The notes below the pieces were generated by a model. It ran no database searches. It had not been told where the DNA came from and saw only the letters and a program-made list of their open reading frames with translations. Both the position numbers and the translations under genes were made by a program. A DNA stretch of 64,000 nt from RHKX01 sp041393495. Its GTDB lineage: Bacteria; Actinomycetota; Thermoleophilia; Solirubrobacterales; 70-9. The stretch spans positions 1-64,000 of the forward strand of contig JAWKKA010000007.1 in the NCBI GenBank assembly GCA_041393495.1, given 5' to 3'. Positions 8,065 through 16,751 of this stretch are shown here, piece after piece. Position 1 is the first letter of the stretch; each line of letters starts with the position of its first letter.

Positions 8065-8448
8065 GTGGAAGCCCGCTCCACCGAAGCAGGCCCCGACGCT
8101 GTCCCGCCCCGGCCGGCGACCGCCGCCCCCGCCGTCGTCTGTCACCGCTACCACGAGACCGTCGAGTTGGTCGGGCGGCGCTGGAGCGGCGCGATCCTGT
8201 TCAGCCTGATCGGCGGACCCCGCTACTTCAGCGACGTGGCGGCGGCGGTACCGGGCGTCTCCGACCGGCTGCTCTCCCGGCGCCTGCGCGAGCTCGAGGG
8301 GGAGGGCCTCGTCGAGCGGGCGGTGCACGCCGGCCCGCCGGCCCGCGTCTCCTACCGGCTCAGCGAGCCCGGCGAGGCGCTCGTCCCGGCGCTCGAAGCC
8401 CTCTACGACTGGGCCCAGGACTGGCGTCCCGACGGCGCCGGCCGCTGA
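8065..8448 (+). CDS. HxlR-family winged-helix transcriptional regulator
   Basis: 127 residues. VCHRYHETVELVGRRWSGAIL is the hallmark HxlR opening, with a cysteine near the N-terminus and the W-x-x-x-IL helix. FSDVAAAVPGVSDRLLSRRLRELE is the recognition-helix region, and VSYRLSEPGEAL the wing and C-terminal helix. In some family members the N-terminal cysteine senses aldehydes or thiol stress. Its target is not evident: it is divergent from the PBP gene, 163 bp away, and convergent with the cyclotransferase operon. GTG start placed by a TACGCT box. Confidence 0.87.
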   Translation: MEARSTEAGPDAVPPRPATAAPAVVCHRYHETVELVGRRWSGAILFSLIGGPRYFSDVAAAVPGVSDRLLSRRLRELEGEGLVERAVHAGPPARVSYRLSEPGEALVPALEALYDWAQDWRPDGAGR

Positions 8449-8461
8449 CCGCGAGCCCCGT

Positions 8462-8545
8462 CCCGCCGCTCGCCAACGGCGCGGGTTGCCGGGTCGGTCG
8501 GTCGTCCGGCCCGCCGCTCACCAACGGCGCGGGTTGCCGGGTCGG
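8462..8545 (-). repeat. 36-bp tandem duplication of a gene 3' end
   Basis: Copies at 8462-8497 and 8510-8545 match at 35 of 36 positions, with a period of 48 bp. The second copy contains the last codons and the TGA of the cyclotransferase gene on the minus strand. In the downstream copy the stop has become CGA. Confidence 0.93.
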
Positions 8546-9099
8546 ATCGAGCCGGCGACGAGGTAGGCGTCGATCCGCTCCGCGGGCCCGCGCTCGGTCG
8601 TCGCCCGGTAGCGGTCGAGCTCGCCCGGGCCGAGCCCCGCGAAGGCCGCCTCGACCTCGCGCTCGTAGGCGGCGATCACCACGGCCGCCGGCGGCGGCAC
8701 GGGCGCGTGGTGCTCGGGCCGCGCCACGTACGCGAAGACCCGATCGAACCGTCCCCGTCCCGCCGCTGCGACCGCCGCGGTCACCTCGATGCGGCGGTAG
8801 CGGATCTCGCGCCGGTCGAGGCGGTCGAGCTCGGCCTCGCTCGCGGCCAGCAGCGCCCCGTTGACCTCGGCGCCGCCGCTGCCGGCGACGAGGTCGAGGG
8901 CGAGGACGTGATCGGGGATCCAGCCGTCGCCGCGGCGCGCGAAGGTCTTCTCGCTGCGGCGGTTGTCGCGGACGAGGCTGAAGCCGCGCCGCTGCCCGGC
9001 GAGCGTCGCCGGCACGATCTCGAGGTCTTTGCGGCCGAGGGTCGCCATCGCGCTCGGCCGTGAGACGAGCGATCCGTAGGCGAAGATCGCGACGCTCAT
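8518..9099 (-). CDS. Gamma-glutamylcyclotransferase-like protein
   Basis: 193 residues of the GGCT/AIG2 fold. The N-terminal IFAYGSLVSRP holds the YGSL substrate-binding loop, and DRLDRREIRYRRIEV carries the acidic region where the catalytic glutamate lies in family members. Known relatives release 5-oxoproline from gamma-glutamyl peptides, but the substrate here is unknown. Its ATG overlaps the addA stop in an ATGA, so it is translationally coupled to the recombination genes, an odd partner. The 3' end is duplicated downstream. Confidence 0.75.
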   Translation of the reverse strand: MSVAIFAYGSLVSRPSAMATLGRKDLEIVPATLAGQRRGFSLVRDNRRSEKTFARRGDGWIPDHVLALDLVAGSGGAEVNGALLAASEAELDRLDRREIRYRRIEVTAAVAAAGRGRFDRVFAYVARPEHHAPVPPPAAVVIAAYEREVEAAFAGLGPGELDRYRATTERGPAERIDAYLVAGSIRPGNPRRW

Positions 9100-12000
9100 C
9101 CGCTGCCGCCGAGGGTCAGCTCGGGCGGGTGCGGGCAGAGTCGCGCCCGGGCCGGGCAGTCGTGACAGAGCGAGGGCCGCGGCTCCGCCGTCGGAGCGAA
9201 GTCACCGGAGCGGATCCGCGCGACCTCGGCCTCGATCCGCGCCCGGCCGGCGGCGATCGCGGCCGCGTCGTGGGATGCGAGGACCGGATGCCCGGGAGCC
9301 CGCAGGAAGCAGTAGGCGCTCTCGACCCGCTCGGCGCCGGTCGCTTCCGCGATCGCGGCCGCATAGAGGAGCCGCTGCAGCTCGTAGGCGTCGGGCAGGG
9401 CCGGTTCGTCGTCCGGCGCGACGCGGTCGGTCTTGTAGTCGACGAACAGCGGCGGCCGGCCGCGGCGGGTGACGAGCAGGTCGACCGTGCCGCGGATCAC
9501 GGTGTCGACGCCGAGCGCGACCCGGAACGGCACCTCGGGGCGGAGCTCCGCCTGCTCGCTGCGGAGGCTTGCGAGCAGGTCGGAGCCGATCCAGGCCGCG
9601 ACGAGGGCTGCGGCGCTCTCGGCGTCGGCTTCGTCGAAGCCCTCGCGTCGCATCGTCGCGGCGACCTCGTCGGGTGGGGGCGCTTGCCACGATCTCCGTG
9701 CCGAGGCTTCGAGCAGCTCGTGGACGGCACGACCGAAGCCCATCCCCGACGGCCCGGCCGCGCCACCGGCGATCGCGGTGTCGGCGCCGAGCCGGAGCAC
9801 CCGCTCGGCCAGGAACCGGTAGCCGCAGCGACCGTAGTCGGCGAGGGCGGCGTAGGAGAGGCTCCGTGCGGCCGCCGTGCCGCGCTCGGCGAGCGCGATC
9901 ATCGGCGGCCGTCCGCCGGCCGGCCCCGCCGCTGCGCCGGCGTCGCGGCGGTCGAGCCCGAGCCGCTTCGCCGCCGCCGTGCCCGGGGCGTTGACGCGGA
10001 TCACGATCGGCGCCGCCGCGGGCGGGTCGGCAGCGACGCCCGGCAGCACGGCTGCGGGCGCGGCGCTGACGATCTGCCCGTCCTCGCCGCTAGCGCCGAG
10101 CGCCGGCAGCAGCCTGCTCAGGACCGAGTGGCGACGCAGCGGCAGCTCCGAGTCGTCGAGGTCCTTGCCGGGATCGACGGTCCCGCTGAGCAGGAGCCGC
10201 GAGCGGGCGCGGCTCGTGGCGACGTAGGCGAGCCGCGACGACTCCTCGGCCTCCGCGTCGGCGGCGGCGTCGTTGAGCTCGCGGTAGCCGGCGAGGTCGA
10301 TCGACGAGGCGGCGGCGCGGGCGAGCCGGAGTCCGATCCGCGGCGGCTCGGCGCCCCCCGGTGAAGCTGCGGGGGCGCCGTCGAAGGCGATCCGCAGCGA
10401 TGGCGGCTGGCCGCCGCTGCAGAGCTTGCGGCCGAGGTCGGCGACCGCCACGCACTCGAACTCGAGCCCCTTCGCCGCGTGGACCGTCATCACCCGGATC
10501 CCGTCGTGCTCCTCGGCGGCGACGGCGGCCTCCGCCTCGCGGCCGCCGAGGGCCGCGCGGTCGGCCGCCTGCTCGAGGAAGGCCCGCAGGTCGCGGCCCT
10601 CGTGTGCCTCGAACTCGGCTGCGAGGCGGACCAGCTTGCGGAGGTTCGCGGCTCGCCGCAGCCCGTCGCTCATCAACAGCGCCGCGAGGTCGTAGCCGAA
10701 GGCCTCGAGCGTCCGCTCGACGAGCTCGTCGAGCGGCAGCAGGGCCGCCCCGGCGCGGAGGCCGACCAGGGTCTCGTGGAAGCCGGCGAGCCGCTCGCGG
10801 TCGCCTGCCCCGAGCCGCTCCGCCCAGCGTGCCTGCTCGGCGTCGCGCTCGGCCCGCTCGACGTCCCGCTTGGCCTGCTCGGGATCGCGCCCGGCCTGTT
10901 CGAGATCGCGCTGAGCGTGCCGGGCATCGCGCTCGGCCGGCCCGGCGTCCCGCTCGGCCTGCTCGGGATCGCGCCCGGCCGGCGCCGGCTCGGCCGCGGC
11001 ATCGCCGTCGGCCCGGCGGCCGGCTCCGGCGAGCTCCTCCACCGCGGGCCACAGATGCCGCCGGCCGGCGACCCGCCTCAGCATCCAGAGGCCGTCGGGA
11101 GAGATCGCCGCCGCCGGCGAGGCGAGCGCCCCGAGCAGCGCCTCGTCGTCGAGCGGGTTCGCCACGCAGGCGAGCAGGCAGAGGGCGTCGCCGACCTGCT
11201 GGGAGGACCAGTAGCCGCGGCCGCCGACCACGTAGGGGTCGAGCCCGGCCAGCTCGAGCGCTTCGGCGTACGCGTCGACGTGGGTGTAGGCGCGGAGCAG
11301 CAGCACCATCGAGGCCGGCGGCACCCCTTCGTCGGCGAGCTCGCGAAGCCGGCCGGCGAGCGCCCGCGCCTCGGCGACGCGGCTCTGGGGGCTCTCGACA
11401 GCCGTCGTGATCGCGGTGCCGGCGTCCTCGTCGCCCCAGCCCTTGCCGTGGGTGAGGAGGAGCTCGACGGCGGGCCCGGCGGGACCGGCGGGCTCGACCG
11501 GCTCGCGGCCGACGGCGAGCGGCGTGAAGTCGTCGAGCAGCGCCGCCCCGACGGCGTTGACCGCGGCGAGCACGTCGGGGGTCGAGCGGAAGCTGCCGGT
11601 CAGGCCGAGCATCGCCGTCGGCCGCGGCCCCCGGCCGGCGGCGAGCTCGCCGCGGACCCGTCGGAAGCTCTCGAGGTCGGCGCCGCGGAAGGCGTAGATG
11701 GACTGCGCCGCGTCGCCGACCGTGAACGTGCTCGTGTCGGGGCCGGCGAGCAGCCGTACGAGCTCGACCTGGACCGGGCTGGTGTCCTGGAACTCGTCGA
11801 CGAGCAGGTGGTCGAACCGCGACCGCTGTGCCTCGGCGATGGCGGGGTTTCGGGCCAGCAGCTCGACCGCGAGGACCTGGAGGTCGTCGAAGTCGACCGC
11901 CGAGCGGTCCGCCTTGCGCGCCTCGAAGCGCTCGGCGAACGCGGCGATGAGCCGGCGCAGGGCGTCATAGCCGCGGGTCAGGGCGGCGGTCTCCTCCGGC

Positions 12001-12683
12001 GTCGCCGGCTCGGCCCGCCCGTCGATCGCGGCGGCGTCGATCGCGGGCAGGTCGGCGGCGCCGGCGCCGCGGTTGCGGAGCGCGCCGTGCGCGGCGAGCA
12101 CGATCGACGCGAGCCTGCCGCGGTAGCCGGCGGCCGTCAGCGCGACGGCGTCGTCACCGTCGGCGAGCTCGGCCAGCACCTCGTCGAAGCAGGCGCGCCC
12201 GAGCCGGCCGGCCTCGTCTGCGTCGAGGACGCGGAAGCGCGGGTCGAGTCCGGCCGCGGCCGGATGGGAGGCGAGCAGCCGCCGGCAGAACCCGTGGATC
12301 GTCGTGATCGGGGCCGCCTCGCCGGCCCGGGCCGCTGCCTGCAGCCGGGCCCGGTCGGCGGCGTCGGTCGCGGTGTCGGCCCGCCGCGACAGCTCGACCC
12401 GGACCCGCCGCCGCATCTCCGCCGCCGCCTTCTCGGTGAAGGTGAAGGCGAGGATCCGCTCCGGCTCGACGCCGTCGGCCGCGACCGCCTCGCAGTAGCG
12501 CTCGACGAGCACCCGGGTCTTGCCGGTGCCGGCGCCGGCCTCGAGGAAGACGTCGCGATCGCGGTTGCCGATCGCCGCCGCCTGCTCGGCGGTCGGGGCG
12601 GGCCCGCGCGGCGCGGCGGTGGCCGTCTCGCCGTTCGACGGCCCGGGCGGCGGCGCGAGGCTGAGCTGCTCGTGGGCGCTCAC
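9096..12683 (-). CDS. addA: AddA-like UvrD/RecB-family helicase-nuclease
   Basis: 1195-residue SF1A helicase with a C-terminal RecB-type nuclease, predicted to process double-strand breaks with AddB. Seen: a Q-motif-like PTAEQAAAIGN, Walker A EAGAGTGKT, LAFTFTEKAAAEMRRR, DHLLVDEFQDTS, GDAAQSIYAFRGAD and VMTVHAAKGLEFE; in the nuclease FVDYKTDRV (D-x-K) and four cysteines (DYGRCGYRF and CHDCPARARLC) that could hold an Fe-S cluster. GTG start overlapping the addB stop (GTGA). Residues 571-619 are a seven-unit RDxxxAx heptapeptide repeat not expected in the family. Actinobacterial AdnAB is an alternative name. Confidence 0.85.
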   Translation of the reverse strand: MSAHEQLSLAPPPGPSNGETATAAPRGPAPTAEQAAAIGNRDRDVFLEAGAGTGKTRVLVERYCEAVAADGVEPERILAFTFTEKAAAEMRRRVRVELSRRADTATDAADRARLQAAARAGEAAPITTIHGFCRRLLASHPAAAGLDPRFRVLDADEAGRLGRACFDEVLAELADGDDAVALTAAGYRGRLASIVLAAHGALRNRGAGAADLPAIDAAAIDGRAEPATPEETAALTRGYDALRRLIAAFAERFEARKADRSAVDFDDLQVLAVELLARNPAIAEAQRSRFDHLLVDEFQDTSPVQVELVRLLAGPDTSTFTVGDAAQSIYAFRGADLESFRRVRGELAAGRGPRPTAMLGLTGSFRSTPDVLAAVNAVGAALLDDFTPLAVGREPVEPAGPAGPAVELLLTHGKGWGDEDAGTAITTAVESPQSRVAEARALAGRLRELADEGVPPASMVLLLRAYTHVDAYAEALELAGLDPYVVGGRGYWSSQQVGDALCLLACVANPLDDEALLGALASPAAAISPDGLWMLRRVAGRRHLWPAVEELAGAGRRADGDAAAEPAPAGRDPEQAERDAGPAERDARHAQRDLEQAGRDPEQAKRDVERAERDAEQARWAERLGAGDRERLAGFHETLVGLRAGAALLPLDELVERTLEAFGYDLAALLMSDGLRRAANLRKLVRLAAEFEAHEGRDLRAFLEQAADRAALGGREAEAAVAAEEHDGIRVMTVHAAKGLEFECVAVADLGRKLCSGGQPPSLRIAFDGAPAASPGGAEPPRIGLRLARAAASSIDLAGYRELNDAAADAEAEESSRLAYVATSRARSRLLLSGTVDPGKDLDDSELPLRRHSVLSRLLPALGASGEDGQIVSAAPAAVLPGVAADPPAAAPIVIRVNAPGTAAAKRLGLDRRDAGAAAGPAGGRPPMIALAERGTAAARSLSYAALADYGRCGYRFLAERVLRLGADTAIAGGAAGPSGMGFGRAVHELLEASARRSWQAPPPDEVAATMRREGFDEADAESAAALVAAWIGSDLLASLRSEQAELRPEVPFRVALGVDTVIRGTVDLLVTRRGRPPLFVDYKTDRVAPDDEPALPDAYELQRLLYAAAIAEATGAERVESAYCFLRAPGHPVLASHDAAAIAAGRARIEAEVARIRSGDFAPTAEPRPSLCHDCPARARLCPHPPELTLGGSG
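10827..10973 (-). repeat. 21-bp coding minisatellite inside addA (seven units)
   Basis: Seven consecutive 21-bp units encode RDPEQAE, RDAGPAE, RDARHAQ, RDLEQAG, RDPEQAK, RDVERAE and RDAEQAR (protein residues 571-619). The multiple of three keeps the frame, so length variation would be tolerated. Confidence 0.93.
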
Positions 12684-15600
12684 AGCTTCTCCTCGTCCTC
12701 CTCGTCGGCGGCCGGGTCGGGAAGCGCCCGCTCGACCCGGCAGACCGGGGCCAGCGCGCACCACGCCGGGCAGGCGCCCTCGTGGGGATCGCGGTCGATC
12801 CGGCCGGCCCGGATCGCGGCGACGACCTCCTCCGCCTCGCGCGCGGCCGCCGCGAGCGCCTCCTCGAAGACATCGGCGTCCACGAAGTCGGTGTTGACGT
12901 GCCAGTCGGTGCCGGCCGGGATCGGCGCGTCCCTGTGGTCCTTGCTGAGCAGGCCGCGGGGCCGGTCGTCGCCGGTCGCGGCGAGCGGGCTGTAGAGGCC
13001 GCCGATCGGGTCGAGGCCGAACCCGCGCGCGGCGAGCATGTAGAGGGGGAGCTGCAGCCGCCCCTCCTTCGCGAGCCTGGCGGCGGGCACCGCGTTGGGG
13101 CTGAGCTTGTAGTCGCGGACCAGGGCGAGGTCGCCGTCGACGTCGATCCGGTCGATCGCGCCGTGCAGGCGGAAGCTCCCGAAGTCGGCCGGGCCCCGGC
13201 GATCGTCGGGGCCGTCGCCGAAGCGGACCTCGAGCAGATCCGGGCTCGGTGCGAGCGGGCCGCCCATCGCCGCATCGCGGCGGATGAAGCGCTCGAGGAC
13301 GGCGTCGAGGCGGGCCAGCGCGATCGATGCCGGCGCCCGGGCCGCGTCCCAGCCGCGCTCTGCCGCGACCTCGCGGAGCAGCTTCCGGGCCCGCTCGGTC
13401 CAGCGTTCGCAGTCGCCGGCGGCGGGACGATGCCCGGCCGTCGGCGGGTCCCGGTAGAGGCGCTCGAGCGACTCGTGGACGATCCCGCCGGATTCACGGC
13501 CCTCGGGGTCGGGTTCGATCCGCTGCGGCCGCAGCTCCCGCTCCACGAACCAGCGGTACGAGCAGCCGATGAACTGCTCGAGGGTCGAGGCGCCGAAGAG
13601 GTCGCGGCGGCCGAGCTCGGCGAGGACGGCGGAGTCGGCGAGCGGTCCGGGCTCCCGGGCCAGCGCCACGCGCTCGGCGGCCGCGGCCACCGTGGCGCGG
13701 ACGCGCTCGGCGGTCCCGTCGGGCAGCTCGAGCGCTGCGAGCCGCTCGTCGCTCGCACCCCCTGTCGCGGCGACGGCGCGGGCGAGGTCGCCGGGCGAGC
13801 TCGCCTCCTCCGGCGCCGGGACCACGTCGGCGAGCGTCGCGCGCTCGACCAGCTCCGCCTCGACCGGGTCGTCGCCGGCCCGCTCGGTCGGCGCCGGCGC
13901 CAACAGGTCGCGGACCTCGTCGACGAACGGGCTCCGCGGCGCCTCGCGGCCGGTCTCGTCGCTGGCCGTGAAGGAGAGGTGCAGGCAGCGCTCCGGCTTG
14001 GCGACGCAGGTGTAGAACAGGTAGCGCTCCTCGGCCGCCGGGTCGGTGCGCGTCCGCAGGCCGAGGGCGCGGCGGCGCTCGTCGGAGAGCAGCGGGTCGC
14101 CGCCGCCGGCCGCCGGGAACACGCCGTCGGCGAGCCCGGCCACGAACAGGTGTGAGACCCGCGTGGCCCGGAGCCGGTAGGGGCTGATCAGCCGGACCCG
14201 GCCCTCGGTCGGCCCGCGCCAGAGCGGCACCCGGACGTGGCCGAGGAGCTCGGCGAGCTCGCCGGGCCGGCGCGGTGCCCGCTCGCCCAGCGCCGCCGCC
14301 TCGGCGAGCGCGGCCGCGGCCTCGGCGGCGGCCCGGAGCTCCACGGCCGCGGCGCCTGATGGGACGAGCCCCGAGCGCAGGTGGTCGCGCTCGGCGACGT
14401 CGGCCGCGGTCCGGGCGAGGACCCGGGCGATCGCCGCGGGGTCGTCCCCGGCGGCCGTGAGGTCATCGAGCGACCAGACCCGCCGCGGCTCGGCGAACTC
14501 GCCCGCCCAGGCCGCCAGCGCCTCCTCCGCGGTCCGCAGCCGCTCGCGCCGGACCCGGCGCTCGAGCCAGTCGACCTGGCCGGGGCGGGCGCGGCCGGGC
14601 CTGCGCAGGAACGAGACGACCGATGCGGCCGAGCCCTCGCCGGAGGCGATCGCGATCAGCTCGAACAGGCTCGCGCCGGTCGCCGTCGCCGCGAGGGGCA
14701 CGCTCGCCTCGGGGGCGAGCGGGATGTCCATCCTCGCGAGGACGCGGGCGATCGGCGGCGCCTGGCGGTCGGGGCTGCGGACGGCGATCGCTATCTCATC
14801 GGGATCGACGCCGTCGGCGAGCAGGCGCGCGATCCTGCGGCCGATCAGCTCCGCCTCGCCGCGATCCCCTGCCCCCTCGAGGAGCCGCAGCGATCCGTCC
14901 GGCTCGATCCGGGCCGAGTCGGGCTCGAACAGGCTCCGCTCGAGGTGGCGGAGCGTCGCGGGGCCGTCCTGCGTGCGCGCCCCGCGTACGGCGACCGCGG
15001 CGCCGAGCTCGTCATGGAGGACGCCGAGCAGCTCGGCGCGCGCAGCGAACGCTTGGCGGTCCTCGAAGGTGACGGTGACGGTGACGGGCGCGGCGGCGGC
15101 GAGGGCGGCGACGAGCTCGACCTGCTCGCGCGTCAGGTCGTCGAAGCCGAAGAGGAAGACCGGTCGCGACCGCCAGCGCTCCGGGGCGGCCCGCAGCGTC
15201 GCCGTCGCCGCGCTCGCGAGCTGGTGCTGATCGACGGCGCCGGCGGCGTCGCGGAGGCGCTCGTAGGCGGCGAACAGGGCGGCGAGCTCGCGCTCGTAGG
15301 CGCCGGCGCCGGCGTCATCGACGGCGGCCGCGAACGCGGCCGCGTCGAGGCCGTCGGCCTGCAGGTCGCCGATCAGCGCCTCGAGCGCCGGCGCGAAGCC
15401 CTCGCGGCGCGCCGAGCGGGCGAGCTGTCGCAGGCCGGTGGACGCCGCGGCTTCGCGGGCGAGCCAGACCCGCTGGATCGCCGTCAGCGGGACGCCGCCG
15501 GGCGCGCCGACGGCGCTCGCGACCTCCCCGAACAGGCCCGGGAAGCTCGTCACCCGGCCGCCGAGGACCCCGCCCGGCATCGCGCAGAGGTCGCGCTCGA

Positions 15601-15727
15601 GCCGGTCGACGTCGTCGCTGGTCGGCGCGACCAGGACCGGCTCGCGCTCGAGGACGGCGGCGAACCCGGCCACGACGTCGTCCCCGCGCCCGGAGCCGGG
15701 CGGTCCGGCGATCACCTCGAGGCTCAT
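12680..15727 (-). CDS. addB: AddB-like nuclease/helicase subunit
   Basis: 1015 residues, partner of AddA in end resection. The N-terminus keeps the shape of a helicase core, but the Walker A is degenerate (AGPPGSGRGDD, with no GKS/T), so this subunit probably does not hydrolyse ATP. The C-terminal PD-(D/E)XK nuclease has GGIVHESLERLY and LVRDYKLS. Cysteines in IGCSYRWF and CPAWCALAPVC match the four-Cys Fe-S staple of AddB nucleases. ATG at 15727 is chosen because conserved sequence starts there. First gene of the addB-addA-cyclotransferase operon; a TATGCT box lies about 30 nt upstream. Confidence 0.83.
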   Translation of the reverse strand: MSLEVIAGPPGSGRGDDVVAGFAAVLEREPVLVAPTSDDVDRLERDLCAMPGGVLGGRVTSFPGLFGEVASAVGAPGGVPLTAIQRVWLAREAAASTGLRQLARSARREGFAPALEALIGDLQADGLDAAAFAAAVDDAGAGAYERELAALFAAYERLRDAAGAVDQHQLASAATATLRAAPERWRSRPVFLFGFDDLTREQVELVAALAAAAPVTVTVTFEDRQAFAARAELLGVLHDELGAAVAVRGARTQDGPATLRHLERSLFEPDSARIEPDGSLRLLEGAGDRGEAELIGRRIARLLADGVDPDEIAIAVRSPDRQAPPIARVLARMDIPLAPEASVPLAATATGASLFELIAIASGEGSAASVVSFLRRPGRARPGQVDWLERRVRRERLRTAEEALAAWAGEFAEPRRVWSLDDLTAAGDDPAAIARVLARTAADVAERDHLRSGLVPSGAAAVELRAAAEAAAALAEAAALGERAPRRPGELAELLGHVRVPLWRGPTEGRVRLISPYRLRATRVSHLFVAGLADGVFPAAGGGDPLLSDERRRALGLRTRTDPAAEERYLFYTCVAKPERCLHLSFTASDETGREAPRSPFVDEVRDLLAPAPTERAGDDPVEAELVERATLADVVPAPEEASSPGDLARAVAATGGASDERLAALELPDGTAERVRATVAAAAERVALAREPGPLADSAVLAELGRRDLFGASTLEQFIGCSYRWFVERELRPQRIEPDPEGRESGGIVHESLERLYRDPPTAGHRPAAGDCERWTERARKLLREVAAERGWDAARAPASIALARLDAVLERFIRRDAAMGGPLAPSPDLLEVRFGDGPDDRRGPADFGSFRLHGAIDRIDVDGDLALVRDYKLSPNAVPAARLAKEGRLQLPLYMLAARGFGLDPIGGLYSPLAATGDDRPRGLLSKDHRDAPIPAGTDWHVNTDFVDADVFEEALAAAAREAEEVVAAIRAGRIDRDPHEGACPAWCALAPVCRVERALPDPAADEEDEEKL

Positions 15728-15932
15728 CGGCGTCTCGCTGGGGTGGGGGAGGGCATCGCCTGAGCATAGGTCGCGCCGCGGCCACCGCTTCTGACCCGCC
15801 ATGGCCGCCGCTTCCGCCCGCCGCCCCCTCCCCCCAGCCGCCGCTTCCCTCACCAGCCGCAGCTTCCCTCACCAGCCGCCGCCCCCAGCCGCCCCCGCCA
15901 CCAGCCGCCGCTTCCTCCGACACCAGCCCCCG

Positions 15933-15979
15933 GCGAGCGACGAATTTCTCACAACATTTGTGAGGTATGCGTCGCTCGC
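15933..15979. repeat. Nested palindrome, copy 1 of a dispersed 44-bp element
   Basis: Outer 10-bp arms GCGAGCGACG / CGTCGCTCGC (15933-15942, 15970-15979) enclose an inner 7-bp stem CTCACAA-CAT-TTGTGAG (15948-15964). The second copy is at 53100-53146 on the same strand. It lies about 70 bp before the gene at 16050, so an operator role is possible. Confidence 0.9.
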
Positions 15980-16037
15980 TCCGGAACGGGCGAGGAGCGC
16001 CCATCCGTAGCGCAGTTTTGCCGTCGGGAGCCGTGTC

Positions 16038-16043
16038 TATCTT
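16038..16043 (+). promoter_or_regulatory. -10 element, leaderless type
   Basis: TATCTT, then 6 nt, then the GTG at 16050. Confidence 0.5.
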
Positions 16044-16049
16044 CGCCCC

Positions 16050-16505
16050 GTGCCCCTCTGCTTCATCGATCCGGCTGACGCGATCCGGGTGGTCGCCGAT
16101 TCCGTCGGGCGCGAGGCCCGGCGCCAGCTTCTCGGCGAAGCGGTGCGGGCCTGGGTCGACGAGATCCCCGACGATGAGCTCGAGGCGCACTACTCGAAGG
16201 CGATCCAGGAGCTCGACGAGCACGACATTTCGATGCTCGCCGCCTGGCACGCCTCGATGGACATCGCCCATCCGATCCCGAACCGCGACTTCCTGATCAA
16301 CGCGTTCGGCTCGCTCGGCCGTCACCGCCGCGAGGCCCTGAAGCTCGCCGCCGGCTTCCGCGGCGAGGAGGCGGTCGACCGCGGCCTCACCGAGGAGCGG
16401 GCGCTCGAGACCGTCCTCGAATGGCTCTCGCCCTGCCGCCAGGAGGAGCTGGCGGTGGAGGCGATGGAGCTGTACCTCTGGGACCGCGCCGGCTCCGACA
16501 ACTGA
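16050..16505 (+). CDS. Conserved-looking hypothetical protein, helical
   Basis: 151 residues; family not recognised. The sequence looks all-helical and acidic, with no signal peptide or transmembrane segment (for example AIRVVADSVGREARRQLLGE, DDELEAHYSKAIQEL, ALETVLEWL). Two cysteines (residue 4 and in SPCRQEE) are not arranged as a metal site. GTG start placed by a TATCTT box 6 nt upstream. It is monocistronic, preceded by the palindrome at 15933-15979 and followed by a convergent gene. Confidence 0.6.
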   Translation: MPLCFIDPADAIRVVADSVGREARRQLLGEAVRAWVDEIPDDELEAHYSKAIQELDEHDISMLAAWHASMDIAHPIPNRDFLINAFGSLGRHRREALKLAAGFRGEEAVDRGLTEERALETVLEWLSPCRQEELAVEAMELYLWDRAGSDN

Positions 16506-16704
16506 TCCGGCCGCCCGAGCGGCGCCATCTCGACCTCCTCGTCGGCTCACGACCCTGACCGGCCGCTTCGCCTCCTCCGTCGGCCGACCTGACGCCTCTC
16601 GGCTCCGCCCGATCCCCCCGGCGCGGGAGCCGGGATGCCCCGTCGCAGCGGACTGAGCTATGAGCTGCAGGTTGCTGGTCCTGCCGGCCAGGAATGCGAG
16701 AAAA

Positions 16705-16721
16705 GGGTCGTAGAGCGACCC
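16705..16721 (-). terminator. Rho-independent terminator of the GNAT-HAD operon
   Basis: On the minus strand GGGTCG-CTCTA-CGACCC is followed directly by TTTT, 31 nt after the stop codon at 16752. This is the clearest classical terminator seen in the window. Confidence 0.75.
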
Positions 16722-16751
16722 GAATCTTGCGTTCTTCGCGCGGACAGGTGC

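Larger units (their letters stand above)
15728..16049. other. Intergenic region between addB and the next gene (322 bp)
   Basis: No gene seen. It holds a C-rich, imperfectly repeated stretch at about 15795-15930 (recurring CCGCCGCTTCC and CTCACCAGCCG words) and then the 47-bp nested palindrome at 15933-15979. The promoters for the two divergent flanking genes must also lie here. Confidence 0.7.

Noticed and set aside
6693..8864. A 723-codon plus-strand frame across the PBP and HxlR region
   Set aside because: Antisense to the penicillin-binding protein with its catalytic motifs; no domain and Arg/Gly-rich composition.
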